DNA of 64,000 bases from an uncultured Polaribacter sp. GTDB taxonomy: Bacteria; Bacteroidota; Bacteroidia; Flavobacteriales; Flavobacteriaceae. Below the pieces are notes generated by a model. It ran no database searches and was not told the DNA's origin. It saw only the letters and a list, made by a program, of their open reading frames with translations. Location of the stretch: positions 1 through 64,000 of the forward strand of contig NZ_CANMUE010000007.1 of assembly GCF_947500975.1 (NCBI RefSeq), read 5' to 3'. Each line of letters opens with the position of its first letter. Position 1 is the first letter of the stretch. Below are positions 26,830 to 34,555 of the stretch, piece after piece. The position numbers were made by a program, and so were the translations under genes.

Positions 26830-26837
26830 CAAAGATA
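26830..26837 (-). promoter_or_regulatory. -7 box TATCTTTG of the Gfo/Idh/MocA gene
   Basis: Exact TAnnTTTG on the minus strand. The ~40-nt leader contains a small stem CTGATTTAAAGAATCAG. Confidence 0.5.
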
Positions 26838-26899
26838 CAATTTTATGAGAATGTAAATAGATTTATTACTATTTTTAGGTTTTATAAAAGAGACTATTT

Positions 26900-27541
26900 T
26901 TGAAAGACACCGTAAAACATCAAGGACTTAGAAATCAATTAGCTACTGTTTTAGAAGCAAAAGGAATTACAGATAAAAATGTATTAAGGGCTATAAAGAA
27001 AATTCCTCGTCATTTATTTATTGATAGTAGTTTTGAGTCTCATGCATATCAAGACAAAGCATTTCCTATTGCCGCAGAACAAACTATTTCTCAACCATAT
27101 ACAGTTGCATTTCAATCACAAACATTAGCTATTAAAGGGGGAGATAAAATATTAGAAATAGGTACAGGTTCGGGGTATCAAACAGCAGTTTTATTAGAGT
27201 TAAAAGCAGTAGTTTATTCTATTGAAAGACAACGTGAATTGTTTAAAAAAACTTCTTTGTTTTTACCAAAGTTGGGTTATAAACCAAAGAAATTTATCTT
27301 TGGTGATGGATATAAAGGTTTACCAGAACAAGCTCCTTTTGATAAAATTATAGTTACTGCAGGTGCTCCTTATGTGCCAAAACCATTGTTGGGGCAATTA
27401 AAAATAGGAGGTATGTTATTAATTCCTGTTGGAGATGAAACTCAAATTATGACTCTCTTTATTAGAAAATCTGCCAAAGAATTTGAAAAACACGAATTAG
27501 GTGATTTTGCTTTTGTACCAATGCTAGAAGAGAAAAATTAA
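26900..27541 (+). CDS. pcm: Protein-L-isoaspartate O-methyltransferase
   Basis: 213 residues. It methylates isoaspartyl residues so that damaged proteins can be repaired. SAM-binding motif I is ILEIGTGSGYQTAVL, preceded by the family motif EQTISQPYTVAFQ and followed by YSIERQRELF, and FDKIIVTAGAP is motif II. The start codon is TTG; the encoded M-KDTVKHQGLRNQL matches the usual start of Bacteroidota homologues, and there is no in-frame ATG until far downstream. The TTG overlaps a TATTTTTG string at 26895-26902, which therefore is probably not a working promoter. Confidence 0.93.
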   Translation: MKDTVKHQGLRNQLATVLEAKGITDKNVLRAIKKIPRHLFIDSSFESHAYQDKAFPIAAEQTISQPYTVAFQSQTLAIKGGDKILEIGTGSGYQTAVLLELKAVVYSIERQRELFKKTSLFLPKLGYKPKKFIFGDGYKGLPEQAPFDKIIVTAGAPYVPKPLLGQLKIGGMLLIPVGDETQIMTLFIRKSAKEFEKHELGDFAFVPMLEEKN

Positions 27542-27544
27542 TTT

Positions 27545-27970
27545 TTATTCAGCCCTAGTCCAATAGGCAGTTTTACCAAGTAAAGCAAAACCAATATAGC
27601 CTCTAATTTTTAGTTTTTTATCACCTTCTAATTTGATAAAACATTTATAAACTTTACCATTTCTAGGGTCTAATATTTTTCCTCCAGACCATTCATCATT
27701 ATCTTTTTCTAATCCAGTTAAGATATTCAAACCTAAAATTGGTTTGTTTTTATTTTTTCCTTCACATAAATTACAAACTGCATTTTTTCTTTCAGAATCT
27801 TTAATTTCAATAATTTTTGCATACGCTTTTCCATCTTTTTTATAGACTTCAATTACTGAGTCAATTTCACCAGTTACATCGTCTGTGGAATGCCACTTTC
27901 CAAAAATATCTTGCGCACTAATTGAAATGGTCAGAAGTAAAAGAGCAGATGTTAAAAGTATTTTTTTCAT
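27545..27970 (-). CDS. DUF2147 domain secreted protein
   Basis: 141 residues with a signal peptide (LLTSALLLLTISISAQ). The mature part matches the DUF2147 pattern: IFGKWHSTDDVTGEIDSVIE, a region with two Cys (NAVCNLCEGK), LTGLEKDNDEWSGGKILDP, NGKVYKCFI and a final strand ending KTAYWTRAE. Members are small beta-barrel-like periplasmic or secreted proteins of unknown role, often next to stress or lipid genes. It is convergent with pcm, with 3 bp between stops. Confidence 0.85.
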   Translation of the reverse strand: MKKILLTSALLLLTISISAQDIFGKWHSTDDVTGEIDSVIEVYKKDGKAYAKIIEIKDSERKNAVCNLCEGKNKNKPILGLNILTGLEKDNDEWSGGKILDPRNGKVYKCFIKLEGDKKLKIRGYIGFALLGKTAYWTRAE

Positions 27971-28087
27971 GTTTTGTATTTTAAAAATTATTTTTTGTTT
28001 AGAGAATGTTTCTAAATAATATCAATTAATATAAAATTTAATATGATGTTTGTCTTTCTTTTAAATAATTAAATAACCATATAATTT

Positions 28088-28615
28088 TTAGTCATATTTA
28101 GCATTAAAATTATTTTCCCATTTCCCTTGAACTCTTAAAATTTGTTCAATAACATCTCTTACACAACCTTCACCTCCTTTTTTGTACGAAATGTATTTAG
28201 AAATTGCTTGAATTTCTGGGGCTGCATCATTTGGGCAAGAAGGCAAACCTACTAATTCCATTACAGGAAAATCAGGAACATCATCTCCCATATACAACAC
28301 GTTTTCTGGTTTTAAATTGTATTTTTCAACTAATTCATTGTATTGCTTAATTTTATTATGGGCACCTAAATAAATATCTTTAATACCTAAATTAGCCAAA
28401 CGTGTTCTTACGCCTTCATTATTTCCTCCAGAAATAATACACACATTTAAACCTCTGTCAACAGCAGTTTTTAAAGCATAACCGTCTTTAATATTCATGT
28501 GTCTTATTAATTCTCCATTTGGCATGATTGTAACCATTCCGTTAGTAAGCACTCCGTCTACATCAAAAATTAATGTATTTATATTGGGTAATAATTGTTT
28601 ATAGCTAATCTCCAT
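28088..28615 (-). CDS. kdsC: 3-deoxy-D-manno-octulosonate 8-phosphate phosphatase (KdsC-type HAD)
   Basis: 175 residues, a capless C0-type HAD phosphatase. Motif I is LIFDVDGVLTNG (both catalytic Asp), motif II IISGG, and motif III YMGDDVPDFPVM, with the C-terminal KGGEGCVRDVIEQIL as in KdsC. It releases phosphate from Kdo-8-phosphate in the synthesis of the lipopolysaccharide inner core sugar Kdo. Its start overlaps the end of the upstream DUF2520 gene by 11 bp, a coupled pair commonly seen in flavobacteria. Confidence 0.92.
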   Translation of the reverse strand: MEISYKQLLPNINTLIFDVDGVLTNGMVTIMPNGELIRHMNIKDGYALKTAVDRGLNVCIISGGNNEGVRTRLANLGIKDIYLGAHNKIKQYNELVEKYNLKPENVLYMGDDVPDFPVMELVGLPSCPNDAAPEIQAISKYISYKKGGEGCVRDVIEQILRVQGKWENNFNAKYD

Positions 28616-29300
28616 TTTGGATTGATTTTGTTAAGATTTTATAAATTTGTTTTTGATTATTATTTAACAAATCTAAGTGGTTTTTTATTGTTTTTTTGTC
28701 GTTTCTAGTTGCTGGTCCGGTTTGTGCTTCTTTTGGCGATAAAGTTTTTATTTTATCGGCCGTTTCTTTTATCAAAGGATATAAGATTTCAAACGGAACA
28801 TTATGTTGATTACAAATATCGTGCCCAATTTTGTATAAATGATTTGTAAAGTTATTTACAAAAACTGCAGCAACATGTAATGTTTTTCTTTGATCAGAAT
28901 TTATGGCAAATATTTTTTTTCCAACTGATTTTGCTAAATTTTCTAATAGTAAATAATCTTCTTTATTTTCTGCTTCTAAACAAAAAGGAACCTCAGAAAA
29001 ATGAACTTGCTTATCTTTAGAAAAAGTTTGTAGCATGTAAAAAACACCTTTTCTTTGTGGGTTTTTTAAATCATTTAAGGCAATACTACCAGAAGTATGC
29101 ACCACAAAACTATTTTTAATTTTTAAAGAAACTTCTGCAATTGCATCATCAGAAACAGCAATAATAGTAACATCTGCTTCCGGAATATTTTTTAACTCTC
29201 TAGAGCTTATTTGAGTAACATTCACTTCATCAACGTTTAAGAAAACTTTATATAAATGACTTGCTACTTTTCCTTTTCCTATAAGTAAAACTGATATCAT
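28605..29300 (-). CDS. DUF2520 / Rossmann-like oxidoreductase
   Basis: 231 residues. The N-terminal Rossmann-like dinucleotide-binding domain starts ISVLLIGKGKVASHLYKVF, and ADVTIIAVSDDAI and VVHTSGSIAL follow as in F420/NADP-dependent oxidoreductases. The C-terminal helical DUF2520 domain (LHVAAVFVNNFTNHLYKIG, KTLSPKEAQTGPATRND) resembles the dimerisation domain of 6-phosphogluconate dehydrogenase-like enzymes. The substrate is unknown. It overlaps kdsC by 11 bp. Confidence 0.85.
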   Translation of the reverse strand: MISVLLIGKGKVASHLYKVFLNVDEVNVTQISSRELKNIPEADVTIIAVSDDAIAEVSLKIKNSFVVHTSGSIALNDLKNPQRKGVFYMLQTFSKDKQVHFSEVPFCLEAENKEDYLLLENLAKSVGKKIFAINSDQRKTLHVAAVFVNNFTNHLYKIGHDICNQHNVPFEILYPLIKETADKIKTLSPKEAQTGPATRNDKKTIKNHLDLLNNNQKQIYKILTKSIQNGD

Positions 29301-29374
29301 AAAAGCGAAGATATTGCTTTTTTTTAAAGCATTAGAAATGGATTTAGTAATTTAGCAAGAAATGTATTAAGCAA

Positions 29375-30529
29375 ATGAAAGCAACAAAAAAACTAGGAAC
29401 AAACACAACTTGTGTGCATATTGGAGAAGTAAAAGATGAGAAATTTAAAGGGGCAATTTCTCCTATTTATATGGCTACTTCTTATGCTTTTGATGGAGTT
29501 GATGTAAAACGTTATCCACGTTATTTAAACACGCCAAATCAAGAAATGCTTTGCAAAAAAATTGCAGCTTTAGAAAACACAGAAGATGCTTTAATTTTTA
29601 GTTCTGGTATGGCAGCAATTTCTGCGGCAATGTTGGCTTTCTTAAAAAGAGGCGATCATGTTATTATTCAGCAAGTAATTTATGGCGGAACTTATAATTT
29701 TGTAGTTTCTGAGTTTGATAAATATGGAATAGAATATTCTTTTACAGAAAGTGATAAAGTAGATGATTTTACTTATCTGATTAAAGAAAATACAAAGATT
29801 TTATATATTGAAACACCTTCCAATCCACTTTTAGGAATTACAGATATGGCAGCAATTGCTAATATTGCAAAAGACCATAATATCTTAACTATGATTGATA
29901 ATACATTTGCGTCGCCTATTAATCAAAATCCAATTGATTATGGAATTGATATTATATTACATTCTGCAACAAAATATATGGGTGGGCATTCAGATATTTC
30001 TGCAGGAGCAGTTGCAGCTTCTAAAGAACATATTGAGCAAATTTGGAAAACTGCCATAAATTTTGGAGGTAATTTAAGTGAGCAAACTGTTTGGCTGTTA
30101 GAAAGAAGTTTAAAAACGTTGAACTTACGTGTAAAAGAACAAACAAAAAATGCTCAAATTATGGCAGAGTATTTTGTGAGCAGTCCTAATTTTGATAAAG
30201 TTTATTATCCTGGATTAAAAAGTCATCCGCAGTATAAAATTGCAAAAAAACAAATGAAAGGTTTTGGAGCTATGTTATCATTTGAATTAAAAGAAGGAAT
30301 AGATGCAATGAAATTTCAAAATAATTTACAACTTATAAAACCCTCTATGAGTTTAGCAGGTGTAGAAAGTACAACTGTAAGCCCAACACAAACTACGCAT
30401 GCCTTATTAACAGAAGAAGAACGTTTAGAAAGAGGAATTAAGGATGGATTAATTCGTTTTTCAGTTGGAATTGAAGAAACTGAAGATTTAATTGCAGATA
30501 TTGAACAAGCATTAAAAAGTTTACTTTAA
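29375..30529 (+). CDS. Cys/Met metabolism PLP-dependent enzyme (trans-sulfuration family)
   Basis: 384 residues of fold-type I. The PLP lysine lies in LHSATKYMGGHSDISAGAV. Other landmarks are SPIYMATSYAFDG, FSSGMAAISAAM (phosphate binding), Tyr in IQQVIYGGTYNF, YIETPSNPLLGITD, and the late LIRFSVGIEETEDLI. These define the cystathionine gamma-synthase, cystathionine lyase and methionine gamma-lyase family. Which reaction it runs cannot be decided by eye. The neighbour bshB1 (bacillithiol, which needs cysteine) suggests a link to sulfur amino acid supply. Confidence 0.9.
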   Translation: MKATKKLGTNTTCVHIGEVKDEKFKGAISPIYMATSYAFDGVDVKRYPRYLNTPNQEMLCKKIAALENTEDALIFSSGMAAISAAMLAFLKRGDHVIIQQVIYGGTYNFVVSEFDKYGIEYSFTESDKVDDFTYLIKENTKILYIETPSNPLLGITDMAAIANIAKDHNILTMIDNTFASPINQNPIDYGIDIILHSATKYMGGHSDISAGAVAASKEHIEQIWKTAINFGGNLSEQTVWLLERSLKTLNLRVKEQTKNAQIMAEYFVSSPNFDKVYYPGLKSHPQYKIAKKQMKGFGAMLSFELKEGIDAMKFQNNLQLIKPSMSLAGVESTTVSPTQTTHALLTEEERLERGIKDGLIRFSVGIEETEDLIADIEQALKSLL

Positions 30530-30580
30530 ATTAGAGTAATAATTATACGATTCGATAAATAAACTAATACACTTTTAAAA

Positions 30581-31297
30581 ATGAAATTAGATATATTGGC
30601 ATTTGGAGCGCATCCAGATGATGTAGAACTTGGTTGTGGAGCAACTATTGCAAAAGAAATTTCTTTAGGAAAAAAAGTTGGAATTATAGATTTAACTAGA
30701 GGAGAATTAGGAACTAGAGGTTCTGCAGATTTAAGAGATATTGAAGCCGCCAATGCTGCAAATATTTTAGGAGTTTCGGTACGTGAAAATTTAGGTTTTG
30801 CTGATGGTTTTTTTGTGAATGATAAAAAGCATCAATTAGAAATTATAAAAATGATTCGTAAATATCAACCAGAAATTGTGTTGTGTAACGCTATTGATGA
30901 TAGACATATAGATCATGGAAAAGGTAGTACATTAGTTTCCGATGCATGTTTTTTAAGCGGTTTGATGAAAATAGAAACAGAAATAGAAGGGGATACTCAA
31001 GAAAAATGGAGACCAAAATTAGTTTATCATTACATACAGTGGAAAAATATTAAACCAGATTTTGTAGTTGATGTTTCTGAATTCATAGAGAAAAAAATGA
31101 AAGCGGTTTATGCATATTCTTCTCAGTTTTATGATCCAAACAGTAAAGAGCCAGAAACACCTATAACTAGTAAAAATTTTACAGATAGTGTAGAATATAG
31201 GGCTAGAGATCTAGGAAGATTAATAGGTGTAAATTATGCAGAAGGTTTTACCACAGAGCGTTACGTTGCAATTGAAAATTTAGATAAATTAATTTAA
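30581..31297 (+). CDS. bshB1: Bacillithiol biosynthesis deacetylase BshB1
   Basis: 238 residues of the PIG-L/LmbE deacetylase family. The zinc site is the N-terminal FGAHPDDVELGCGAT (His, Asp-Asp) plus AIDDRHIDHGKGSTLV (catalytic and metal His). GELGTRGSADLRDIEAANAA is typical of BshB1. The enzyme removes acetyl from GlcNAc-malate in bacillithiol synthesis. The other bsh genes are not in the window. It lies 51 bp after the PLP enzyme in the same direction, likely one transcript. Confidence 0.95.
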   Translation: MKLDILAFGAHPDDVELGCGATIAKEISLGKKVGIIDLTRGELGTRGSADLRDIEAANAANILGVSVRENLGFADGFFVNDKKHQLEIIKMIRKYQPEIVLCNAIDDRHIDHGKGSTLVSDACFLSGLMKIETEIEGDTQEKWRPKLVYHYIQWKNIKPDFVVDVSEFIEKKMKAVYAYSSQFYDPNSKEPETPITSKNFTDSVEYRARDLGRLIGVNYAEGFTTERYVAIENLDKLI

Positions 31298-31328
31298 TTT
31301 TTTCTTTCCTAAGAAAAGAAAAAATATT

Positions 31329-31336
31329 TATATTTG
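31329..31336 (+). promoter_or_regulatory. -7 box TATATTTG of tRNA-His
   Basis: Exact TAnnTTTG followed by CACCC, about 16 bp before the tRNA 5' end. Confidence 0.6.
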
Positions 31337-31351
31337 CACCCGCAATTATAT

Positions 31352-31426
31352 GGTGGTTGTAGCTCAGTTGGTTAGAGTATCGGTTTGTGGTACCGAGTGT
31401 CGCGGGTTCGAGTCCCGTCTTCCACC
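31352..31426 (+). tRNA. tRNA-His (GTG)
   Basis: A full cloverleaf can be folded. The D arm begins GCTC, the anticodon stem is TCGGT/ACCGA with loop TTGTGGT and anticodon GTG at 31387-31389, and the T arm is GCGGG-TTCGAGT-CCCGT. A templated G at -1 (31352) faces C73, the identity element of tRNA-His. CCA is not encoded. The acceptor stem shows two opposed U-U pairs (positions 5-68 and 6-67). A dedicated promoter and terminator flank the gene. Confidence 0.95.
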
Positions 31427-31434
31427 CAAAAAAC

Positions 31435-31467
31435 AAAGTCTTTTCAGAAATGAAAAGACTTTTTTTG
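31435..31467 (+). terminator. Terminator of tRNA-His
   Basis: Stem AAAGTCTTTTCA/TGAAAAGACTTT, GAAA loop, then T-run, beginning 8 bp after the tRNA. Confidence 0.9.
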
Positions 31468-31481
31468 TATATGTAAACTTC

Positions 31482-32234
31482 TTATTTTAAGTTGCTTAGT
31501 ATTTTAATTACTTCATTTTTCTTTCTTACTGAAACAGGAATGTTACTATTGTCATTTAAAATTAAGTAACCTCCGTCAGATTTTATAAATTCTTTTATAT
31601 ATTTTGAATTGATTAAATAACTTTGATGTACTCGTAAAAAGTTATGTTCTTTTAGCATATCAGCATAATACTTTAATGTTTTTGATACTAATATCTTTTT
31701 TTTGCTTTTTAAAAAGAATGTTGTGTAATTATTGTCGGATTTACAATAGATTATTTCTGACAATTCTATAACAATAATTTTTTCTGAAGTATATAAAGAA
31801 ATTTTTTGCTTGTAATTTGTTGTTTTGTTAATAGAGTTCTGTAAAACAGTAAGTTGTTCTTTATTTGGTGTAATTTGTGCTTTTGCTTTTTTGATTGAAA
31901 TTGCAAGATCCTCGTTAGAATAGGGTTTTAAAATATAATCTATAGCAGCAAATTTAAAAGCTTTAATAGCAAACTCATCACTAGCGGTAACAAAGATAAT
32001 TTTAGACTGTAAATTTGGTACAATTTCTAAAATATCAAACCCAGTTCCATCTCCTAACATAATGTCTAAAAACAAAATATCTGGTTGTTTTTTTCTTAAA
32101 ATTTTTGATGCCTCTACAACACTTTTTGCAGTGCCAATAACTTCAATTTCTGGATGATAAGTTTCAATGTCATACACCAACATATTTAATGCTTCTGGAA
32201 TGTCATCTACTACAATTGATGTAAGTTTTTTCAT
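31482..32234 (-). CDS. LytTR-family response regulator
   Basis: 250 residues. The receiver domain (1-~120) has the acidic pocket (TSIVVDDIPEAL), phospho-acceptor Asp in PDILFLDIMLGDGTGFDIL, Ser/Thr in IIFVTASDE and Lys in YILKPYS. The C-terminal LytTR DNA-binding domain covers ~145-250 (IIVIELSEIIYCKSDNNYTTFF, FLRVHQSYLINSKYIKEF). Such regulators bind two short direct repeats about 21 bp apart. It directly follows the sensor kinase at 32235-34208 (adjacent stop and start), its cognate partner. Confidence 0.95.
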   Translation of the reverse strand: MKKLTSIVVDDIPEALNMLVYDIETYHPEIEVIGTAKSVVEASKILRKKQPDILFLDIMLGDGTGFDILEIVPNLQSKIIFVTASDEFAIKAFKFAAIDYILKPYSNEDLAISIKKAKAQITPNKEQLTVLQNSINKTTNYKQKISLYTSEKIIVIELSEIIYCKSDNNYTTFFLKSKKKILVSKTLKYYADMLKEHNFLRVHQSYLINSKYIKEFIKSDGGYLILNDNSNIPVSVRKKNEVIKILSNLK

Positions 32235-34208
32235 TTAATAATCTGTTTTTAAAGGTATTTTAAACCAAATTTTTGTGCCTTTTACAATTTTGTTTTCTAA
32301 TATTTCATTTATCTTAAAAGAGTTTAAACTTGAAATATTTTCAATTCTCTCTTTAGCTATTTTTAAAGCTACAGATTGATGTGCTGTGTTTTCTTTTTGC
32401 TTTTTTGATTGATTAATTCCAATACCATCATCAATAACGGTGCACTCTAAAAATTTGTTTTTTACTTCAAAAGAAACTGTTATTTTTCCTTTTTTAAGTG
32501 CTTTAAAGCCATGTTTAATACTATTCTCTATAAATGGTTGAATTAACATTGATGGAATTAATATTTCTTCAGGATCTATTGAATTTAAACTTGTAGTGAT
32601 ATCGTAGTTAAAAATTTTTGAACTCATTTTTTGTTCTAACTCAATGTAGTTTTTAAGCGAGTTAATTTCACTATGCAAACTAATTTCTTCTAAACGAGAG
32701 TTGTTTAAAATATTTCTAAGAAGTTTTGAAAATGATGATATTGTTGAATTTAATTCTTCTGTTTTACCTGAGTTTCCCAATGCTTTTATACTATTTAAAA
32801 CATTAAATATAAAATGAGGATTCATTTGTAGTTGTAAAGCTTTTTGCTCTAAAGAAAGTAAATGGTTTTCTGATTGAAGTTTTTCTACTTTAGCTTTGTT
32901 TTTTTGATGTATACTTTTAATGTAGCTATCTAAAATGAAATAACCAATAACAAAAAATAATCCGATTAAAGCTAAAATAAATTCTATTTTTTTATAGAAT
33001 ACTTGGTCAATTATAAAGGAAAACGATTTTATATCACTTTTTTTTCCATTAACTGAAGATTGAATTTTAAAATTATATTTACCAGCTTTTAAATTTGCAA
33101 ATTGAACTTCATTTTTTGTTGACCAAGAAGAAAAATTGTCATTTATTTTATAACGATATAAAATATTTTTAGGGTAAATTAAATTGATGGATTTAAACTT
33201 AAATAAAATATTGTTTTCTGATGGAGTAAATTTTACTTTTTTTTTGCTGTATAATAATGAATCAACATTTTGATGATTTACAACTAAGTTTTCAAAAAAT
33301 ATTTTTGAATTATTGTTTTTTTGTTTTTGTGTGTTTTTTAGACTGTATAAACCTTTATTTGTAGCTAACCAAACTGTATTTTCAATATCATTATAAACTT
33401 TTATAATTTTATTGGTTGCTATAGCGTTGTATTTGTTTATTTTGTGTTTAAAAGTAAAAGAAGGTAATGATAAAACTTCAATTCCATTATCATAAGAAGC
33501 TATCCAAATATCATTTTTAATTTTTTCAATTGATGAAATGTTTTTTAATGTTGAAATTTGTTTTTTTACAATATTATTATCAACTATTTGTAATCCATTA
33601 TTTTTAGTAGCTACAATTATTTTTTTTTGAAATTTTGTTAAACATACTATATTATCATTTATAATTTTTTTAACTTTAATTGGATTATCTAAATCATTTA
33701 AAATCCACAAACCTTTATTTGTAGCAACATAAAAAGAATCATTTAAAAATATAATATCAGTTACTATAGAAAAATCAATCTGAGTATTTAAACGAAGTGG
33801 CTTGAGATAATCTTTATTATTTTTATAAATACCCTGAACCGTGGCTACATAAATATTATTTTTATAAGTATAAATTTTATTTACTTTTTTAGTTTCTAAA
33901 AATTGCTCATTATCTGTTTTTTTTATTATTAGCCCATTATTAGTCCCTAAAAAAATAGTATTATTTTTTGATAAAACACTGGTAGCTTTTTGCTTATTGA
34001 TTAAAACGAAATCATTACCATCAAATTTTACAACACCTTTATCAGTTGTAACCCATAAATAGCCAATTTGATCTTGAGTAATATCAATAATTTGATTGCT
34101 TGGTAAACCGTTTTCAATTTTATAAAGCTGTAAGCTGTTTTGCTGAGAAAACATATTTACCATTATAAAAAAGAAAAAAATAATAAGATTTTTTCTAAAA
34201 ATTACCAT
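32235..34208 (-). CDS. LytS-type sensor histidine kinase with two-component-regulator propeller
   Basis: 657 residues with a signal peptide (FFFFIMVNMFSQQ). Residues ~20-290 carry repeated propeller strands of the Reg_prop type (LPSNQIIDITQDQIGYLWVTTDKGV, NTVWLATNKGLYSL). Then comes a Y_Y_Y-like domain (~330-395; YRYKINDNFSSWSTKNEVQFANL), one membrane segment (~405-430), a coiled coil and a His_kinase domain with QMNPHFIFNVLNSIKALG, the phospho-acceptor His. The HATPase end has ENSIKHGFK and DDGIGI. The periplasmic propeller probably senses an extracellular or periplasmic ligand. The regulator gene follows at once. Confidence 0.93.
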   Translation of the reverse strand: MVIFRKNLIIFFFFIMVNMFSQQNSLQLYKIENGLPSNQIIDITQDQIGYLWVTTDKGVVKFDGNDFVLINKQKATSVLSKNNTIFLGTNNGLIIKKTDNEQFLETKKVNKIYTYKNNIYVATVQGIYKNNKDYLKPLRLNTQIDFSIVTDIIFLNDSFYVATNKGLWILNDLDNPIKVKKIINDNIVCLTKFQKKIIVATKNNGLQIVDNNIVKKQISTLKNISSIEKIKNDIWIASYDNGIEVLSLPSFTFKHKINKYNAIATNKIIKVYNDIENTVWLATNKGLYSLKNTQKQKNNNSKIFFENLVVNHQNVDSLLYSKKKVKFTPSENNILFKFKSINLIYPKNILYRYKINDNFSSWSTKNEVQFANLKAGKYNFKIQSSVNGKKSDIKSFSFIIDQVFYKKIEFILALIGLFFVIGYFILDSYIKSIHQKNKAKVEKLQSENHLLSLEQKALQLQMNPHFIFNVLNSIKALGNSGKTEELNSTISSFSKLLRNILNNSRLEEISLHSEINSLKNYIELEQKMSSKIFNYDITTSLNSIDPEEILIPSMLIQPFIENSIKHGFKALKKGKITVSFEVKNKFLECTVIDDGIGINQSKKQKENTAHQSVALKIAKERIENISSLNSFKINEILENKIVKGTKIWFKIPLKTDY

Positions 34209-34308
34209 ATTACAAACATACTAATTTAATACATTATTATTTTTTGAAGTTATATAGTTCGTTTAAAACTTAATTACATTTTCTATTTTACCAAAATCTA
34301 TTTTTTTT

Positions 34309-34354
34309 AAAAAAAACCTTTAAATTATTCTTAAAAGAAAATTTAAAGGTTTTT
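34309..34354. terminator. Terminator hairpin upstream of the kinase gene
   Basis: Stem AAAAACCTTTAAATT/AATTTAAAGGTTTTT with a 13-nt loop; A- and T-runs allow termination on either strand. It closes the minus-strand transcript coming from the lipoprotein region. Confidence 0.7.
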
Positions 34355-34493
34355 GTAAAAATAACTTTGGGGGGAAATTATTTTGCTTTCTTAAATTTAA
34401 ACCTTTTTTATTCTGAATTTTATATAATGTTGTGAATACTAGTGATTTTGATGTAAACTTTTTTTTTTTTGTTGTTAAACAACATTTTTTATA

Positions 34494-34530
34494 AAATGCC
34501 ACTATATTAAGTATTTATATAATGGCATTT
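34494..34530 (-). terminator. Hairpin after the lipoprotein gene
   Basis: Stem AAATGCCA/TGGCATTT extended by TATA pairs, 26 bp past the lipoprotein stop. The T-run on the minus side is short (TTTTATAAAAAA), so it may only attenuate. Confidence 0.55.
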
Positions 34531-34555
34531 ATTGAGTTCCCCCCAACTCTAATTT

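Larger units (their letters stand above)
34209..34555 (-). other. 347-bp intergenic region with hairpins and a G6/C6 inverted repeat
   Basis: Two terminator-like hairpins are listed separately (34309-34354 and 34494-34530). A perfect 10-bp inverted repeat links TTGGGGGGAA (34367-34376) with TTCCCCCCAA (34537-34546); the second copy sits in the loop of a small stem GAGTT/AACTC (34534-34549). A third small stem, TGTTG/CAACA, lies near 34470-34484. The only frame (34320-34502, minus) has no homologue-like features. Possibly a 3' UTR or small RNA of the upstream lipoprotein gene. Confidence 0.55.

Noticed and set aside
31248..31436. Minus-strand frame over the tRNA-His (starts MFFGWKTGLEPATLG)
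   Set aside because: Translation of the tRNA complement, a common false protein in databases.
34320..34502. 60-codon minus-strand frame in the kinase/lipoprotein gap
   Set aside because: It overlaps the terminator hairpin and homopolymer runs, is low complexity (Lys, Phe, Leu), and has no signal or motif.
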